DNA of 64,000 nucleotides, from positions 1,364,001 to 1,428,000 of the forward strand of contig OZ245336.1 in NCBI GenBank assembly GCA_965226095.1, given 5' to 3'. The notes below the pieces were generated by a model. The model did not search any database. It was not told the DNA's origin and saw nothing but the letters and a program-made list of their open reading frames with translations. The DNA is from JANQSP01 sp965226095 (GTDB taxonomy: Bacteria > Bdellovibrionota > Bdellovibrionia > Bdellovibrionales > UBA1609). Both the position numbers and the translations under genes were made by a program. Of this stretch, positions 48,769 through 58,276 are shown one piece after another. The stretch's first letter is position 1, and every line of letters begins with the position of its first letter.

Positions 48769-51555
48769 TTAAGGACAAGTTACATTATTACCAACAGCTA
48801 CCCATGCTTGCACTGAATCAGTAACTGACTGAGTATGTACATAATTCACAGCAGTACCTAAGCTATCTACAGGAACAGCGTACTCATCATTTGTCTCAGC
48901 AGTGGGATCGGGATTAGAAGCATCTTTTAATAGCATCATAGCTCGACTGTAATCCAAGGCGGATTCCGGAGCCACAAAATAACCATCCTTATCAGCACAT
49001 TTGGCTGGACCGTTCATGACGCTACCATTACAAAAAGTTGCAGTACTGGTAGTTAAGAAAAAAGTGGAAGCAGAATTGTTTTTCTGACAAACAAATCGCA
49101 ATTGAAGGGTGGTGGTTTTTGGCCTTTTTATTAAACCCTTGTATTTCACACTATACACCAAAGCATAGGGATCACCAGTTGTACCAACATTTAAAATATT
49201 ATCCTCTTTTAACAAAACCGGATCGTAATTTTCACCTGACTCCTTACGATTAAATAAAGCATAATCTTCAGTAGCACCACTTCCTATATCAGCTTTCAAT
49301 GGAGCGGCCACCACCAAACCCCCCTGGTCCAATTCTGCCGCCACCCACATAAAACGTTCACCACTGAGCAAATTCTTATTAAAGATTTCTCCCACATCAT
49401 AAGTGGGCAGAAAAAACATTCCTCTAGTGGCATTATTCACAAACTCGCAATTAGCACCGGAACAAATCTCTGGATTATAGGCACCTACCCCCCCAATATA
49501 CTCTTCTAGACGAAGTTTATTCAGCACCTCTTTACCCATTTCATAACAAGCTTTCTCAGCATCATCATAAGAAGCCTCTTTCAGCTCGTATGCTTGAGTT
49601 GTACTATTCCACTCAGTAGCCGGCTGATACCTGCCATTCGCATAGCACAAGACAGGATAATTAGTCGCACAGGCTTTTTGTTCAAATGCTTTGCTTTTAA
49701 AATCACCATCCAGATTACTTAGGTTACCTCCAAAGTCCAAAGCTATACAACCTCCACTATTATTGGCTACATTTTGATTAGTATTATTACCTTGAAAAGT
49801 ATTAGAGCTGGCAATTTTTCTACTGTTCTCATGATCAGTCCCTGCACCTGCCGCTCTACACTCCGGAAGCTGGCTGTCCAAAGCCTCCTGTGGCATAGTA
49901 TCTCTCATTCCCACTGTTCCCTGTCCCATACGATGACAGGATTTCGCAAAACAAGAAATACATTCAATATTATTTGCTGAATAATCTGGAATAGGCCTAC
50001 GGATACAAGTTCCTAGTTTGGGATCATCCACTGTTATTTTCACTTCAGGATACCAGTTGTTTTCATTCCTCTGACAAACTCCATCACATACATTATAAAC
50101 AGCACAATGCGTATTAGTAGCACTACAAGCCTCATTACCTCTCACCATCACTCTAAACTGTCCACCCCCGGGAGGAATATTTAAAGTCAACTTATTAGGA
50201 TCAACAGAATCTTCCTTAAATAATGATGGATAAGGAGAAATACCAGTTATTTTTTTAAATTTACCCTCATCAGCACCACCTTCTATCACCTCAAAGGGAT
50301 GATCGGGAGCCAGGCTATACACTGCAATAGCAGGATAGTCATTAATACCAGGACCTTGTAAAGTTGGATTCATTTTTGTAATGGTCACCGGCCTACCTGT
50401 ATCGTTATTCAATTGAAAAGTAAAGTGCATCCCTTCATCAAAAAAAGTAGATGTATCACTCTGAACCCAATCGTCACTTTTACAACGAAATTTTTTCATC
50501 ACACAGGCCATATACACTGGTGAATCTTTATCCTTTGACACCCAGTTAGTACCTACCTCCACTTTTCCACCTTGAGTGGCATAAGGTTTCAACTCTCCAA
50601 TGGTTAAGCCTGCACAAGTATCATCAGCCTCTACTTTCGCATTTGAAATACCTTCATCCGCTGTACTCATCATACTGGATATAGATAACTTAACTACTTT
50701 AGGTGATTGTAGTGAACACACACCACCACTCCCACATGTTGCTCCAGATCGAGTACAATCTGCATCCACCGTACAAGTTTCTGCCATAGCGCAACTCCCA
50801 GCACTGTTAGCCCACAAGATATCTGAACGCGTACTGCTATACACTATCTTGCTTGCACTTCCACTACCATCTTCGAAAGGCACCATTCCAATAGAAGCTT
50901 TTAAATGAAAAATAGCATGTCTCGCTTCCAGATTATTATTACTACTGGCATCGTTATTGGATGGAAATTCTTTTGGAAGAATTTGCGCCACCACATAGAT
51001 TTTATTCCCTTGTTCTTTAGCACCTTTGTAATCAAAACACTTCATTAGATCAGTAACTAATGGATCAGTAACTGAAAAATTTTTACTCACCTCTTTACAC
51101 CTATTAATGGCCACAGTATCACTGCTCTGCACTTCCTCCCATTCACCATTAGGCGGTGGTCCTGGAAAAAATTTATTCCAATTTAAAACACTGCTAGATA
51201 ATTTAGTCATATCCAGTCTAACGATTTCCACACTCTTTTTTATTTTTAAACCAGAGCTTGTCTCAATCAAGGCACAAATTCCTTTTTCTGAAACACCTGC
51301 TGGATCTTTTTGCGCATCCACCAATACAGACCTCATATTGCCTATGACTTTGGTTAAAAATTGAGGATTAAAATTAATTTGCTCAGCGGTTTGAGTGCTG
51401 GTTTTATGAAAATGCTGTATATAAGTAAATAAACCTGTCGCCGCAACTCCCAATAAGCCAAGAGCCATAATAACCCCCACAAGAGAACCTCTTTGATTGG
51501 CAACAAACATAAACAAAGACTTTTTCACTTTATCTCTTTTATATTTTTTTAACAT
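48769..51555 (-). CDS. Very large pilin-like surface protein
   Basis: The 928 residues open with a basic leader and NQRG followed by SLVGVIMALGLLGVAATGLFTYIQ, the form of a type IV prepilin cut after Gly, but without the Glu at position 5. The body has a Myxococcus-type Cys repeat (CTVDADCTRSGATCGSGGVC, about 260-280) and another CxxxCxxVCDGVCQ region near 490. A C-terminal domain (DAEKACYEMGKEV ... FMWVAAEL ... LRFVCQK) has Cys spacing reminiscent of C-type lectin folds. It follows the 475-residue pilin-like gene by 29 bp. Minor-pilin tip adhesins of this size are known in other systems; here the role is inferred. Confidence 0.6.
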   Translation of the reverse strand: MLKKYKRDKVKKSLFMFVANQRGSLVGVIMALGLLGVAATGLFTYIQHFHKTSTQTAEQINFNPQFLTKVIGNMRSVLVDAQKDPAGVSEKGICALIETSSGLKIKKSVEIVRLDMTKLSSSVLNWNKFFPGPPPNGEWEEVQSSDTVAINRCKEVSKNFSVTDPLVTDLMKCFDYKGAKEQGNKIYVVAQILPKEFPSNNDASSNNNLEARHAIFHLKASIGMVPFEDGSGSASKIVYSSTRSDILWANSAGSCAMAETCTVDADCTRSGATCGSGGVCSLQSPKVVKLSISSMMSTADEGISNAKVEADDTCAGLTIGELKPYATQGGKVEVGTNWVSKDKDSPVYMACVMKKFRCKSDDWVQSDTSTFFDEGMHFTFQLNNDTGRPVTITKMNPTLQGPGINDYPAIAVYSLAPDHPFEVIEGGADEGKFKKITGISPYPSLFKEDSVDPNKLTLNIPPGGGQFRVMVRGNEACSATNTHCAVYNVCDGVCQRNENNWYPEVKITVDDPKLGTCIRRPIPDYSANNIECISCFAKSCHRMGQGTVGMRDTMPQEALDSQLPECRAAGAGTDHENSRKIASSNTFQGNNTNQNVANNSGGCIALDFGGNLSNLDGDFKSKAFEQKACATNYPVLCYANGRYQPATEWNSTTQAYELKEASYDDAEKACYEMGKEVLNKLRLEEYIGGVGAYNPEICSGANCEFVNNATRGMFFLPTYDVGEIFNKNLLSGERFMWVAAELDQGGLVVAAPLKADIGSGATEDYALFNRKESGENYDPVLLKEDNILNVGTTGDPYALVYSVKYKGLIKRPKTTTLQLRFVCQKNNSASTFFLTTSTATFCNGSVMNGPAKCADKDGYFVAPESALDYSRAMMLLKDASNPDPTAETNDEYAVPVDSLGTAVNYVHTQSVTDSVQAWVAVGNNVTCP

Positions 51556-51584
51556 TTTTTTTCTTCCTTTATTCCATTCAATAA

Positions 51585-53012
51585 TTAGTTGGGCGGCTCA
51601 TAGACCATAAAAGCTGTAGATATACTGTCCGGCAAACCTATGGTATTTCCATGGTGAAAAATCCTTTTTGGTTCAATATTTGCTGTATCTGCAGGTGCGG
51701 TGTCTGTTTCTGGAGTTGTTAAATCCAACCTGTATTCCAATTCCATAAATTTTTCTGAATACACATTCACATTTTGAGATAATGTATCAGTAGAAGGAAT
51801 CGTAGCATTATTAATGGCTATCAGTGTTTCCCTTATTATTTGTATATCCCATTTTGGAAAATATGTTCCAGGGTCTCCTGATCCAGAACTGTTTTCACAA
51901 ATTATGGTATCCTCAAAAGTGAAAGATTCACCAGGTAAAATTACCCCTGAAGGGACCTGATTTTGAATATTATCTGTCAAACCCACAACTTTTCGACCCA
52001 CACAAACATTATTTTCACAGTTTTGAAATCCGCCACCTGTTCGACAATCAGTATGATTCACATGATCTGAACAACTCTGTAACTTATTTTTCATTCGAGC
52101 TTCTCTTAATAAAGAAAGATCATAGAGAGCACCCGGACCTTGATTAAAAACTTTTACCTCCACTGTTGCAGAATCTGTTTTTAAAGCGCTTCTGCAGGAA
52201 GCACTTAAAGAAGCTACAGAACCCACATCACATTTTAATGCGCACTTTGGGGATTCCTCGAAATTTAATATCAAACGACTGAGAGGTCTTCTGATACCCA
52301 CATAATCTTTCATCTGATTGGCTGTATTTTCACCGGCAATGACTTCCACCAGTACAACATCATAATCTTGATCTACATTGCTAATAGCTTCAAAGTTTTG
52401 AATGGAGGCATCACAACAAGAACAAAAACCGGACACACACTTATTTAAATTTGGATCGGTAGTACAATCTGTATCAGCAGTACAGGCGGTTATGGAACTA
52501 GAAGCAGTACAGGTTTTTTCAACTGCTTTGGTTGTATTATTGCGGCAAACGCCACCGGGTATATCTCCAATAACTTTCTTCAATTCACCACTTGCATCCC
52601 AATCCACCAAGTCAAATACAACTTTAATATCCTCTGTTAAATTAAAATCCACTTCATCCGGTGTGGAAAGATCATAAGATAATTTTCCTCCAGAAAAAGT
52701 TTCGTTACTTAATTGAAAATCAGCTGGAGTGTTGTAGGGTAAAGGTGCACTGAGATTCCATTTGCATTTATTATTGTTTGTAGTATCCCAATCCGTTTTA
52801 CGACACAAAATAAGATTATTGGTAATCAGGTAAGCACTCAAATTTATGGCCCACTTTGTAGCGGAATCGTATTTTACCTTTAAATGATGATCCGCTTTGG
52901 AAGCCACAAAACCCTGCATAATTTGTTGAGTACCTGTAATGATTCCCATTAAAGCGAGAGCTCCTAGAGCAGATATCCAAAGAGGCATAGAGCCTTTATT
53001 ATTATTGATCAT
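51585..53012 (-). CDS. Large pilin-like protein with Cys-rich repeats
   Basis: The 475 residues start MINNNKGSMPLWISALGALALMGIITGTQQ: Lys-Gly followed by a hydrophobic helix, resembling a prepilin leader, again without Glu 5. Two Cys-rich repeats follow: CTADTDCTTDPNLNKCVSGFC near 180 and CSDHVNHTDCRTGGGFQNC near 315, matching the C-x3-DC-x(5-8)-C-x(3)-G-x-C pattern of secreted deltaproteobacterial proteins. Beta-rich segments (VEVKVFNQGPGALYDLSLL) look Ig-like. It is first in a two-gene operon with the 928-residue protein. Assembly by a type IV pilus or type II secretion system encoded elsewhere is inferred. Confidence 0.6.
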   Translation of the reverse strand: MINNNKGSMPLWISALGALALMGIITGTQQIMQGFVASKADHHLKVKYDSATKWAINLSAYLITNNLILCRKTDWDTTNNNKCKWNLSAPLPYNTPADFQLSNETFSGGKLSYDLSTPDEVDFNLTEDIKVVFDLVDWDASGELKKVIGDIPGGVCRNNTTKAVEKTCTASSSITACTADTDCTTDPNLNKCVSGFCSCCDASIQNFEAISNVDQDYDVVLVEVIAGENTANQMKDYVGIRRPLSRLILNFEESPKCALKCDVGSVASLSASCRSALKTDSATVEVKVFNQGPGALYDLSLLREARMKNKLQSCSDHVNHTDCRTGGGFQNCENNVCVGRKVVGLTDNIQNQVPSGVILPGESFTFEDTIICENSSGSGDPGTYFPKWDIQIIRETLIAINNATIPSTDTLSQNVNVYSEKFMELEYRLDLTTPETDTAPADTANIEPKRIFHHGNTIGLPDSISTAFMVYEPPN

Positions 53013-53238
53013 CCTGTACCTACTTCACTTTATTATTTAAATAATATCTAACATTTATAAATGCTATACAGTTCTTAGTCGGATGATTGAATATTTTATT
53101 GTAAAAAAATTACTCTTTCTTATGGAAGATTGTCATTTCAAATACCTAAAATGAATTTGAAGCGATTTTTTTTAATTTATACCTATCCAAACTCAGTGGA
53201 AGTGATCATAAATTAGACGGTATATAAAATTAAGTGGC

Positions 53239-53955
53239 TCAAAATGAGACAGCCTGAAGTGATTTTTGCAGTTCAGAACACACTTGCTCAGGATGGCTGG
53301 ATTCATAAATGGGACGTCCTATGACCATTGCTGAAACCCCAGCCTTTAAAGCCTGCACAGGGGTCATGATTCTATTTTGATCTGAAGAATCTGTTTGAAC
53401 ACAATCAGAAAAGCGAATCCCTGGAGTCACGAGATAAGAATGAGGGTACCTGTTTCTTAAAAAGCGCGCTTCATGACCGGAACATACTAAACCACTCAAT
53501 CCACTCCTGATAACCATATCCGCCAACCACTCCACTTGCCGTGAAATGGAAAAACAACGTGTGGAAGCAGGGAGTTCCCTTTGAGAAAAACTGGTTAAAA
53601 CAGTGACTGCCAGAATACGAAAATCCCTTTTGATTTTTAACTGCCTCTCCAATTGTGATAATTGTCGTAAAGCACTTTCTCCAGCCTGGGCATGTATAGT
53701 TACAAGATCCACTCCCCTATCAAAAGCCGCCTGTACAGAGGCCAGCATTGTATTGGGAATATCAAAAAACTTACAATCCAAAAAAACTTTTTTATCCAGA
53801 GTTTTAAGTTTTTCAATAAATGTGGAGGAACTTTTTAGAATCAGACGAGGACCAATTTTAAAACCCATCACATAAGAAGCGGTTTGTTTTGCAAGAGCTA
53901 AAGCCTGTTCTTCCGAGTCTATATCCAAAGCCACATACACAGGTAATATCTTCAT
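53239..53955 (-). CDS. pyrF: Orotidine 5'-phosphate decarboxylase
   Basis: The enzyme makes UMP from OMP. The 238-residue TIM barrel has VALDIDSEEQALALAKQT at the N terminus, the catalytic D-x-K-x-x-D in FLDCKFFDIPNTM (Asp 60, Lys 62, Asp 65), then VTIHAQAGE, YLVTPGIRF and the phosphate-binding MVIGRPIYES. Length is normal for the class I group. No other pyrimidine genes are nearby; short palindromic repeats lie just upstream. Confidence 0.95.
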   Translation of the reverse strand: MKILPVYVALDIDSEEQALALAKQTASYVMGFKIGPRLILKSSSTFIEKLKTLDKKVFLDCKFFDIPNTMLASVQAAFDRGVDLVTIHAQAGESALRQLSQLERQLKIKRDFRILAVTVLTSFSQRELPASTRCFSISRQVEWLADMVIRSGLSGLVCSGHEARFLRNRYPHSYLVTPGIRFSDCVQTDSSDQNRIMTPVQALKAGVSAMVIGRPIYESSHPEQVCSELQKSLQAVSF

Positions 53956-53969
53956 TATTTTTTACTTTC

Positions 53970-54079
53970 GTCATTCCTGTAAATTTTCATCATCCCTGCC
54001 CGTCATGCCTGCGGAAGCAGGCTGAAAGCTATTAGATAGCTTTCAGTTGACTAGATTCCCGCGTACGCGGGAATGACTA
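53970..54079. repeat. Composite palindromic repeats upstream of pyrF
   Basis: GTCATGCCTGC-GGAA-GCAGGC is followed at once by a 25-bp stem CTGAAAGCT-ATTAGAT-AGCTTTCAG (54022-54046) and then GATTCCCGCGTACGCGGGAAT. These are the same three units found at 9402, 37348-37611 and 48217-48264. The trailing TTTGTCAGC resembles the start of the HNH-element TIR. Confidence 0.75.
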
Positions 54080-54111
54080 CTTTGTCAGCTAAACAAATAC
54101 TAGCAATTTTT

Positions 54112-54441
54112 TCAACCCTGAAAAGTTGAAAGTCCTCCTTCTATAAAAAATACATTGGTGAAACCTTTTTTTTGTAATTGACCAGCTAATATCTGACTGC
54201 GCTTTCCATCTTCACAGATGAGCACAACAGGCATATCCTTGTTTTTTGTCTTTAGCTGTTTTTCAATCTCTGCTTCAGAAAAAATCTGAAGATGGTGGCT
54301 ATAATGTTTCGCTTTCGAATATAAAGACTGTTCCATCTCTTGAGAAAATAAACCAAAAAACAAAAAGGGAATACGATTATCAATTAAATTTTCCAGCTGA
54401 AACACTTCAATAGCATAATCATCCTGATGAGAGGTCATCAT
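54112..54441 (-). CDS. Rhodanese-like domain protein
   Basis: The 109 residues form one rhodanese fold: IPFLFFGLFSQ, VVLICEDGKRSQILAGQLQKKGFTNVFFIEGGLSTFQG. The active-site Cys is in the loop C-E-D-G-K-R-S, the expected six-residue cradle for persulfide transfer. It is a stand-alone domain and could carry sulphur or act as a regulator. It overlaps the MFS transporter gene by 4 bases and is translated after it, so the two probably work together. Confidence 0.8.
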   Translation of the reverse strand: MMTSHQDDYAIEVFQLENLIDNRIPFLFFGLFSQEMEQSLYSKAKHYSHHLQIFSEAEIEKQLKTKNKDMPVVLICEDGKRSQILAGQLQKKGFTNVFFIEGGLSTFQG

Positions 54442-55715
54442 ATTTTTCCTTTTTCAGGAAATCGATCTTTTAACACAAGTGCAACCAGTAGAGCCAAACC
54501 AGCCAATAAACCGGACAAGTAAAAAGGTGAGGAATGACTGATGTCTCTATAAAACCACCCTCCTAAAGCCGGGCCTATAATACGAGCCAGAGAAAATAAA
54601 CTTTGGTGCACTCCGAACACACCTCCCTGCTGACTCCTGTCTGTTAACAAACTGACAGCTCCTGATAAAGAAGTACTAGCTAAACCATAACCCACACATA
54701 ACAAGGTCACACCTATAGCCAAACACCAAAGCCAGGTAAACATCCCCACTCCTGCAAAACCAATACCTGCTACAAACAAACCATACACCAGCACTTTTCT
54801 TTCACCAAAAGTCGGAATCCATTTTCTGACTAAAAAACCCTGGGTCAACACCATCATAACACCAATATAAGTAAAACCCAGGCTGGCTGGAAAATGTGTC
54901 CAGGCAAATTCGTCTTTTACATATAAAAACAAAGAAGCCTCAATGCCCGCTAAAGCCAAAGTAAGTAAGAAATACATAAAAAGTACTTGTTTTAAAACAG
55001 GTTGTTTAAAAGCAGAAATCATTTGTTGCAATCGGGATTGATGAATATTTTTAAACTTGGATATAATTTTTTTTAAAGATAATTGCATGGAAATAGAAGA
55101 TGTTGGGTATGTCTCTTTTAAAAAAAAGAAGACCATTAACAAATTAACCAAACTCACCAAAAAAGCCCCAAAGGCAGAGAAACTAGATCCCAAGGGTGGT
55201 AGTTCACCCAGTGAACGACCTAACACACCAAACAATCCCCCCAAAACCGGTCCAATGACAAAACCTAAACCGATAGCTGCTCCCACCAGTCCCATATTTT
55301 TGGATCGTTCTTTTGTTCCAGTCACATCAGCAATACAAGCCATGGCCACAGACATAACAGCTCCAAACACACCAGCCAGAATACGTGTTAAGAACAACAT
55401 TTCCAAAGACCCGGCAAAAGAAAACCATAAATGAAACAAAGAGGTTCCAGCGACACAGATGAGTATCATTTTTCGCCGGCCAAAATAATCACTTAAATAA
55501 CCCCACAGCGGCGCAAACACCAGTTGAGCGAGAGAGTACACACTCATAAGTAGGCCCACCTGTAAATCATCAGCACCAAAGTCTCTAGCCAGGTAAGGGC
55601 TCAAAGGAATAATCATCCCAAAAGCAATGAATTCCATTAAGACAACTGAAAAGATCAAAGATAAAGAGCGAAAAGAAGAAGCCCTATTTATTTTATTAGA
55701 CAGAGATGTACTCAA
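54438..55715 (-). CDS. MFS transporter, TetA/Bcr-like drug:H+ antiporter family
   Basis: The 425 residues show 12 hydrophobic segments. Between helices 2 and 3 lies the MFS motif GYLSDYFGRRKMIL, and in helix 5 a motif-C-like stretch (GLVGAAIGLGFVIGPVLGGLFG), both marks of the drug-efflux antiporters with 12 helices. The substrate cannot be told. It overlaps the rhodanese-like gene by 4 bases. Candidate substrates are drugs, or a sulphur compound in view of its partner; the latter is speculation. Confidence 0.8.
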   Translation of the reverse strand: MSTSLSNKINRASSFRSLSLIFSVVLMEFIAFGMIIPLSPYLARDFGADDLQVGLLMSVYSLAQLVFAPLWGYLSDYFGRRKMILICVAGTSLFHLWFSFAGSLEMLFLTRILAGVFGAVMSVAMACIADVTGTKERSKNMGLVGAAIGLGFVIGPVLGGLFGVLGRSLGELPPLGSSFSAFGAFLVSLVNLLMVFFFLKETYPTSSISMQLSLKKIISKFKNIHQSRLQQMISAFKQPVLKQVLFMYFLLTLALAGIEASLFLYVKDEFAWTHFPASLGFTYIGVMMVLTQGFLVRKWIPTFGERKVLVYGLFVAGIGFAGVGMFTWLWCLAIGVTLLCVGYGLASTSLSGAVSLLTDRSQQGGVFGVHQSLFSLARIIGPALGGWFYRDISHSSPFYLSGLLAGLALLVALVLKDRFPEKGKI

Positions 55716-55764
55716 GTAAATATCCTATTCGCTTTATAGTTTGATTTTTTTAAATCAGTGCACT

Positions 55765-57798
55765 TTATAATAAGGGTGCAATAATTAAAGCCACAATAGA
55801 AAGTAGCTTAATTAAAATATTCATCGCCGGTCCTGTTGTGTCTTTAAAAGGATCACCAACGGTATCTCCAATCACAGCCGCAGAGTGTGTGTCATCTCCT
55901 TTTACAGCTCCTTCCAGCTCTCCCTTTTCAATGAGTTTTTTGGCATTATCCCATGCTCCACCGGCATTAGCCATTAACAAAGCAATAGTCACACCTGTGA
56001 GCAATGCTCCTGCCAAGGCACCACTGAGCGCTTCCGGGCCCAAGCCAAAACCCACCAGCACTGGAAACAAAATAGCCACCACTCCAGGTAAAATCATTTC
56101 TTTTAAAGCCGCATTGGTGGCAATGTTGATACAGCGAGTGGTATCAGGTTTAGCTGTCCCTTCCAATAAACCTGTGATTTCTTTGAACTGGCGACGAATT
56201 TCATCCACCATTTGAGAAGCTGTTTTACCTACAGATTTTAAAGTCAAACTGGCTACAATAACAACCACTGCCGAACCTAAAAACAAACCCGTAACAACAG
56301 ATGGATCACTTAAACTCATAGCCATTTCCCTATTTGAAGTAGCTTTGACAGCTTCCTTAAAAGCCACAAACAAAGCTAAAGCAGTTAAAGCGGCAGAGCC
56401 AATAGCAAAACCTTTTCCAATAGCAGCCGTCGTGTTACCAAGAGAATCCAGATCATCTGTAATTTTTCTTACTTCCGGTCCCATACCGGACATTTCAGCA
56501 ATACCACCAGCATTATCAGCCACCGGGCCATAAGCATCAATTGTCATGGTAATACCTACAGTCGCCAGCATTCCTACAGCGGCGATCGCAATACCATAAA
56601 GACCGGCAGACATATATGCACACTGAATAGTTGCCGCAATAATAATGAGTGGAACACTGGTGGATTCCAAGCCAACAGCAAAACCGGAAATAATATTAGT
56701 GGCTGGACCGGTTTTAGAAGCAGCAGCCACCTGAGCCACTGGTTTTAAAGAAGTATAATACTCTGTTGATTTTCCAATCAATAAACCAGCCGCCTGACCG
56801 GCAAGTACAGCAATAAACAAATACCACCCCTGATTCATAGACAAAAGAAACATTCCAACGACTGCCAAAAATAAAAAGCCAGACAGCAACTGAGACATCA
56901 ATAAAGCCGAAGAGGGTGATTTATTTTTTAATACTCTCATACTAAAAACCCCTAAAATAGAAGCAAATAAACCTACCGTACATAAAACCAAAGGTAAAAG
57001 AACAAGGGTATTGCGTGAAAAAGCAGAACCAAAATATTCAGAAATATCCATTGCACTCATAGTTAGAGCAATAGTAATACTGGCCACCATAGCCCCTACA
57101 TAAGATTCAAAAATATCCGCTCCCATACCGGCAACATCACCCACATTATCACCCACATTATCTGCAATCACACCAGGATTTCTAGGATCGTCTTCCGGAA
57201 TACCTGCTTCCACTTTACCTGCCAGATCAGCCCCCACATCAGCCGCCTTGGTAAAGATTCCTCCTCCTATACGTGCAAATAGCGCAATAGAGGAAGCTCC
57301 CATAGCAAAACCGGAAATAATAGAAGCCATCGAATTAAATTCAGCGCCTGAAAAAATATAATAAACAGCACCCAGACCCAGCAGCCCCAAACTCGCCACA
57401 GAAAGACCCATGACAGCCCCACCATTAAAGGCCACATACAAGGCACTAGACAAACCTTTATCCTTGGCGGCCGCGGCAGTTCGCACATTACTGCTGGTCG
57501 CAGCTTTCATGCCAATAAAACCAGCCACACCGGAACAAACAGCGCCAAATACAAAAGACAAAGCTGTTTGCCAGCCAAAAGGAAAAAACAACAAACCTGC
57601 CACAACCAAAACGAAAATACCCAATTTGGAATATTCTAATTTAAGGAAAGCCATTGCTCCCAATTCAATCTCTTTGGCAATACTTCTCATTTTATCCGTG
57701 CCACTGGAATAGGATTGATTTGCCTTATATATCCATAGGGCTAAGGCTAAACCAAAAATTCCAGCCAAGGGAACAATTAAAGCAACATGTGAAGTCAT
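55765..57798 (-). CDS. hppA: Membrane-bound ion-pumping pyrophosphatase
   Basis: The protein couples hydrolysis of pyrophosphate to H+ or Na+ export. The 677 residues have about 16 membrane helices and the acidic substrate motifs TKAADVGADLAGKVEAGIPEDDPRNPGVIADNVGDNVGD, TIDAYGPVADNAGGIAEM and DTVGDPFKDTTGPA. In the switch region GNTTAAIGKG the residue that is Lys in K+-independent enzymes is Ala, so this is predicted K+-dependent; whether it pumps H+ or Na+ cannot be read safely. It overlaps the upstream 87-residue gene by 4 bases in the operon rpmB-rplX-orf-hppA. Confidence 0.96.
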   Translation of the reverse strand: MTSHVALIVPLAGIFGLALALWIYKANQSYSSGTDKMRSIAKEIELGAMAFLKLEYSKLGIFVLVVAGLLFFPFGWQTALSFVFGAVCSGVAGFIGMKAATSSNVRTAAAAKDKGLSSALYVAFNGGAVMGLSVASLGLLGLGAVYYIFSGAEFNSMASIISGFAMGASSIALFARIGGGIFTKAADVGADLAGKVEAGIPEDDPRNPGVIADNVGDNVGDVAGMGADIFESYVGAMVASITIALTMSAMDISEYFGSAFSRNTLVLLPLVLCTVGLFASILGVFSMRVLKNKSPSSALLMSQLLSGFLFLAVVGMFLLSMNQGWYLFIAVLAGQAAGLLIGKSTEYYTSLKPVAQVAAASKTGPATNIISGFAVGLESTSVPLIIIAATIQCAYMSAGLYGIAIAAVGMLATVGITMTIDAYGPVADNAGGIAEMSGMGPEVRKITDDLDSLGNTTAAIGKGFAIGSAALTALALFVAFKEAVKATSNREMAMSLSDPSVVTGLFLGSAVVVIVASLTLKSVGKTASQMVDEIRRQFKEITGLLEGTAKPDTTRCINIATNAALKEMILPGVVAILFPVLVGFGLGPEALSGALAGALLTGVTIALLMANAGGAWDNAKKLIEKGELEGAVKGDDTHSAAVIGDTVGDPFKDTTGPAMNILIKLLSIVALIIAPLL

Positions 57799-58058
57799 TT
57801 TTCATCTCCTTCTTTATTATTAAGTGATTCTTTTTCTTTTAATTCATTAAGAACTTCTGCATACACTTCTTCCTGCACAGCTTGCTCATTAAAGTCCCTC
57901 GAGTATTGAGGGAAGTTTTTTCTCACTTCCAGGAGATGTATCTTCTCCTCTGTATCAGAAGGTAGAGCAAAAGTATGAGGCAAACTATCTGATGGAAGCG
58001 CAAAAGATTGCCCTATAGTAAAAATCAACAAAAAAAATAACAGGGGAAAATAATTCAT
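57795..58058 (-). CDS. Small exported protein between rplX and hppA
   Basis: Function not recognised. The 87 residues have a signal peptide (YFPLLFFLLIFTIGQSFA), a doubled FALPSD motif just after cleavage, then a polar Glu/Lys-rich helix. The start overlaps the rplX stop and the stop overlaps the hppA start, 4 bases each, so it is translationally coupled to both. It may be a periplasmic partner of the pyrophosphatase, by position only. Confidence 0.6.
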   Translation of the reverse strand: MNYFPLLFFLLIFTIGQSFALPSDSLPHTFALPSDTEEKIHLLEVRKNFPQYSRDFNEQAVQEEVYAEVLNELKEKESLNNKEGDEK

Positions 58059-58276
58059 TTACCTGATGCAGGAGTACTTAATCGAACATTAGAGTAATCG
58101 ATCCAGCCTTCTTTTTTTTGTATTCCTTCTTTTTTATCAAAGTGTGTTTGAATTTTCACACCCTCCATTCGCACTTTGAGCTTTTTTCGATTCAACTTCA
58201 AAAGTTTAGCTTTTTTGCCTTTTTCTGAGCCAGCGATCACTTCCAAAAGATCACCTTTTTTTATTTTTATTTTCAA
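58055..58276 (-). CDS. rplX: 50S ribosomal protein L24, short form
   Basis: The 73 residues begin with a KOW motif as in uL24 (KIKKGDLLEVIAGSEKGKKAKLLKLNRKKLKVRMEGVKIQTHF) and end IDYSNVRLSTPASGK. It is about 30 residues shorter than usual and lacks the C-terminal extension. Normally rplX lies in the spc operon with rplN and rplE. Here it follows rpmB, overlapping it by 26 bases. It may be the sole, displaced L24 or a second copy; the window cannot show which. Confidence 0.85.
   Translation of the reverse strand: MKIKIKKGDLLEVIAGSEKGKKAKLLKLNRKKLKVRMEGVKIQTHFDKKEGIQKKEGWIDYSNVRLSTPASGK

Noticed and set aside
55742..55757. TGATTT/AAATCA stem after hppA as a terminator
   Set aside because: Only six AT-rich base pairs and no T run on the minus strand.
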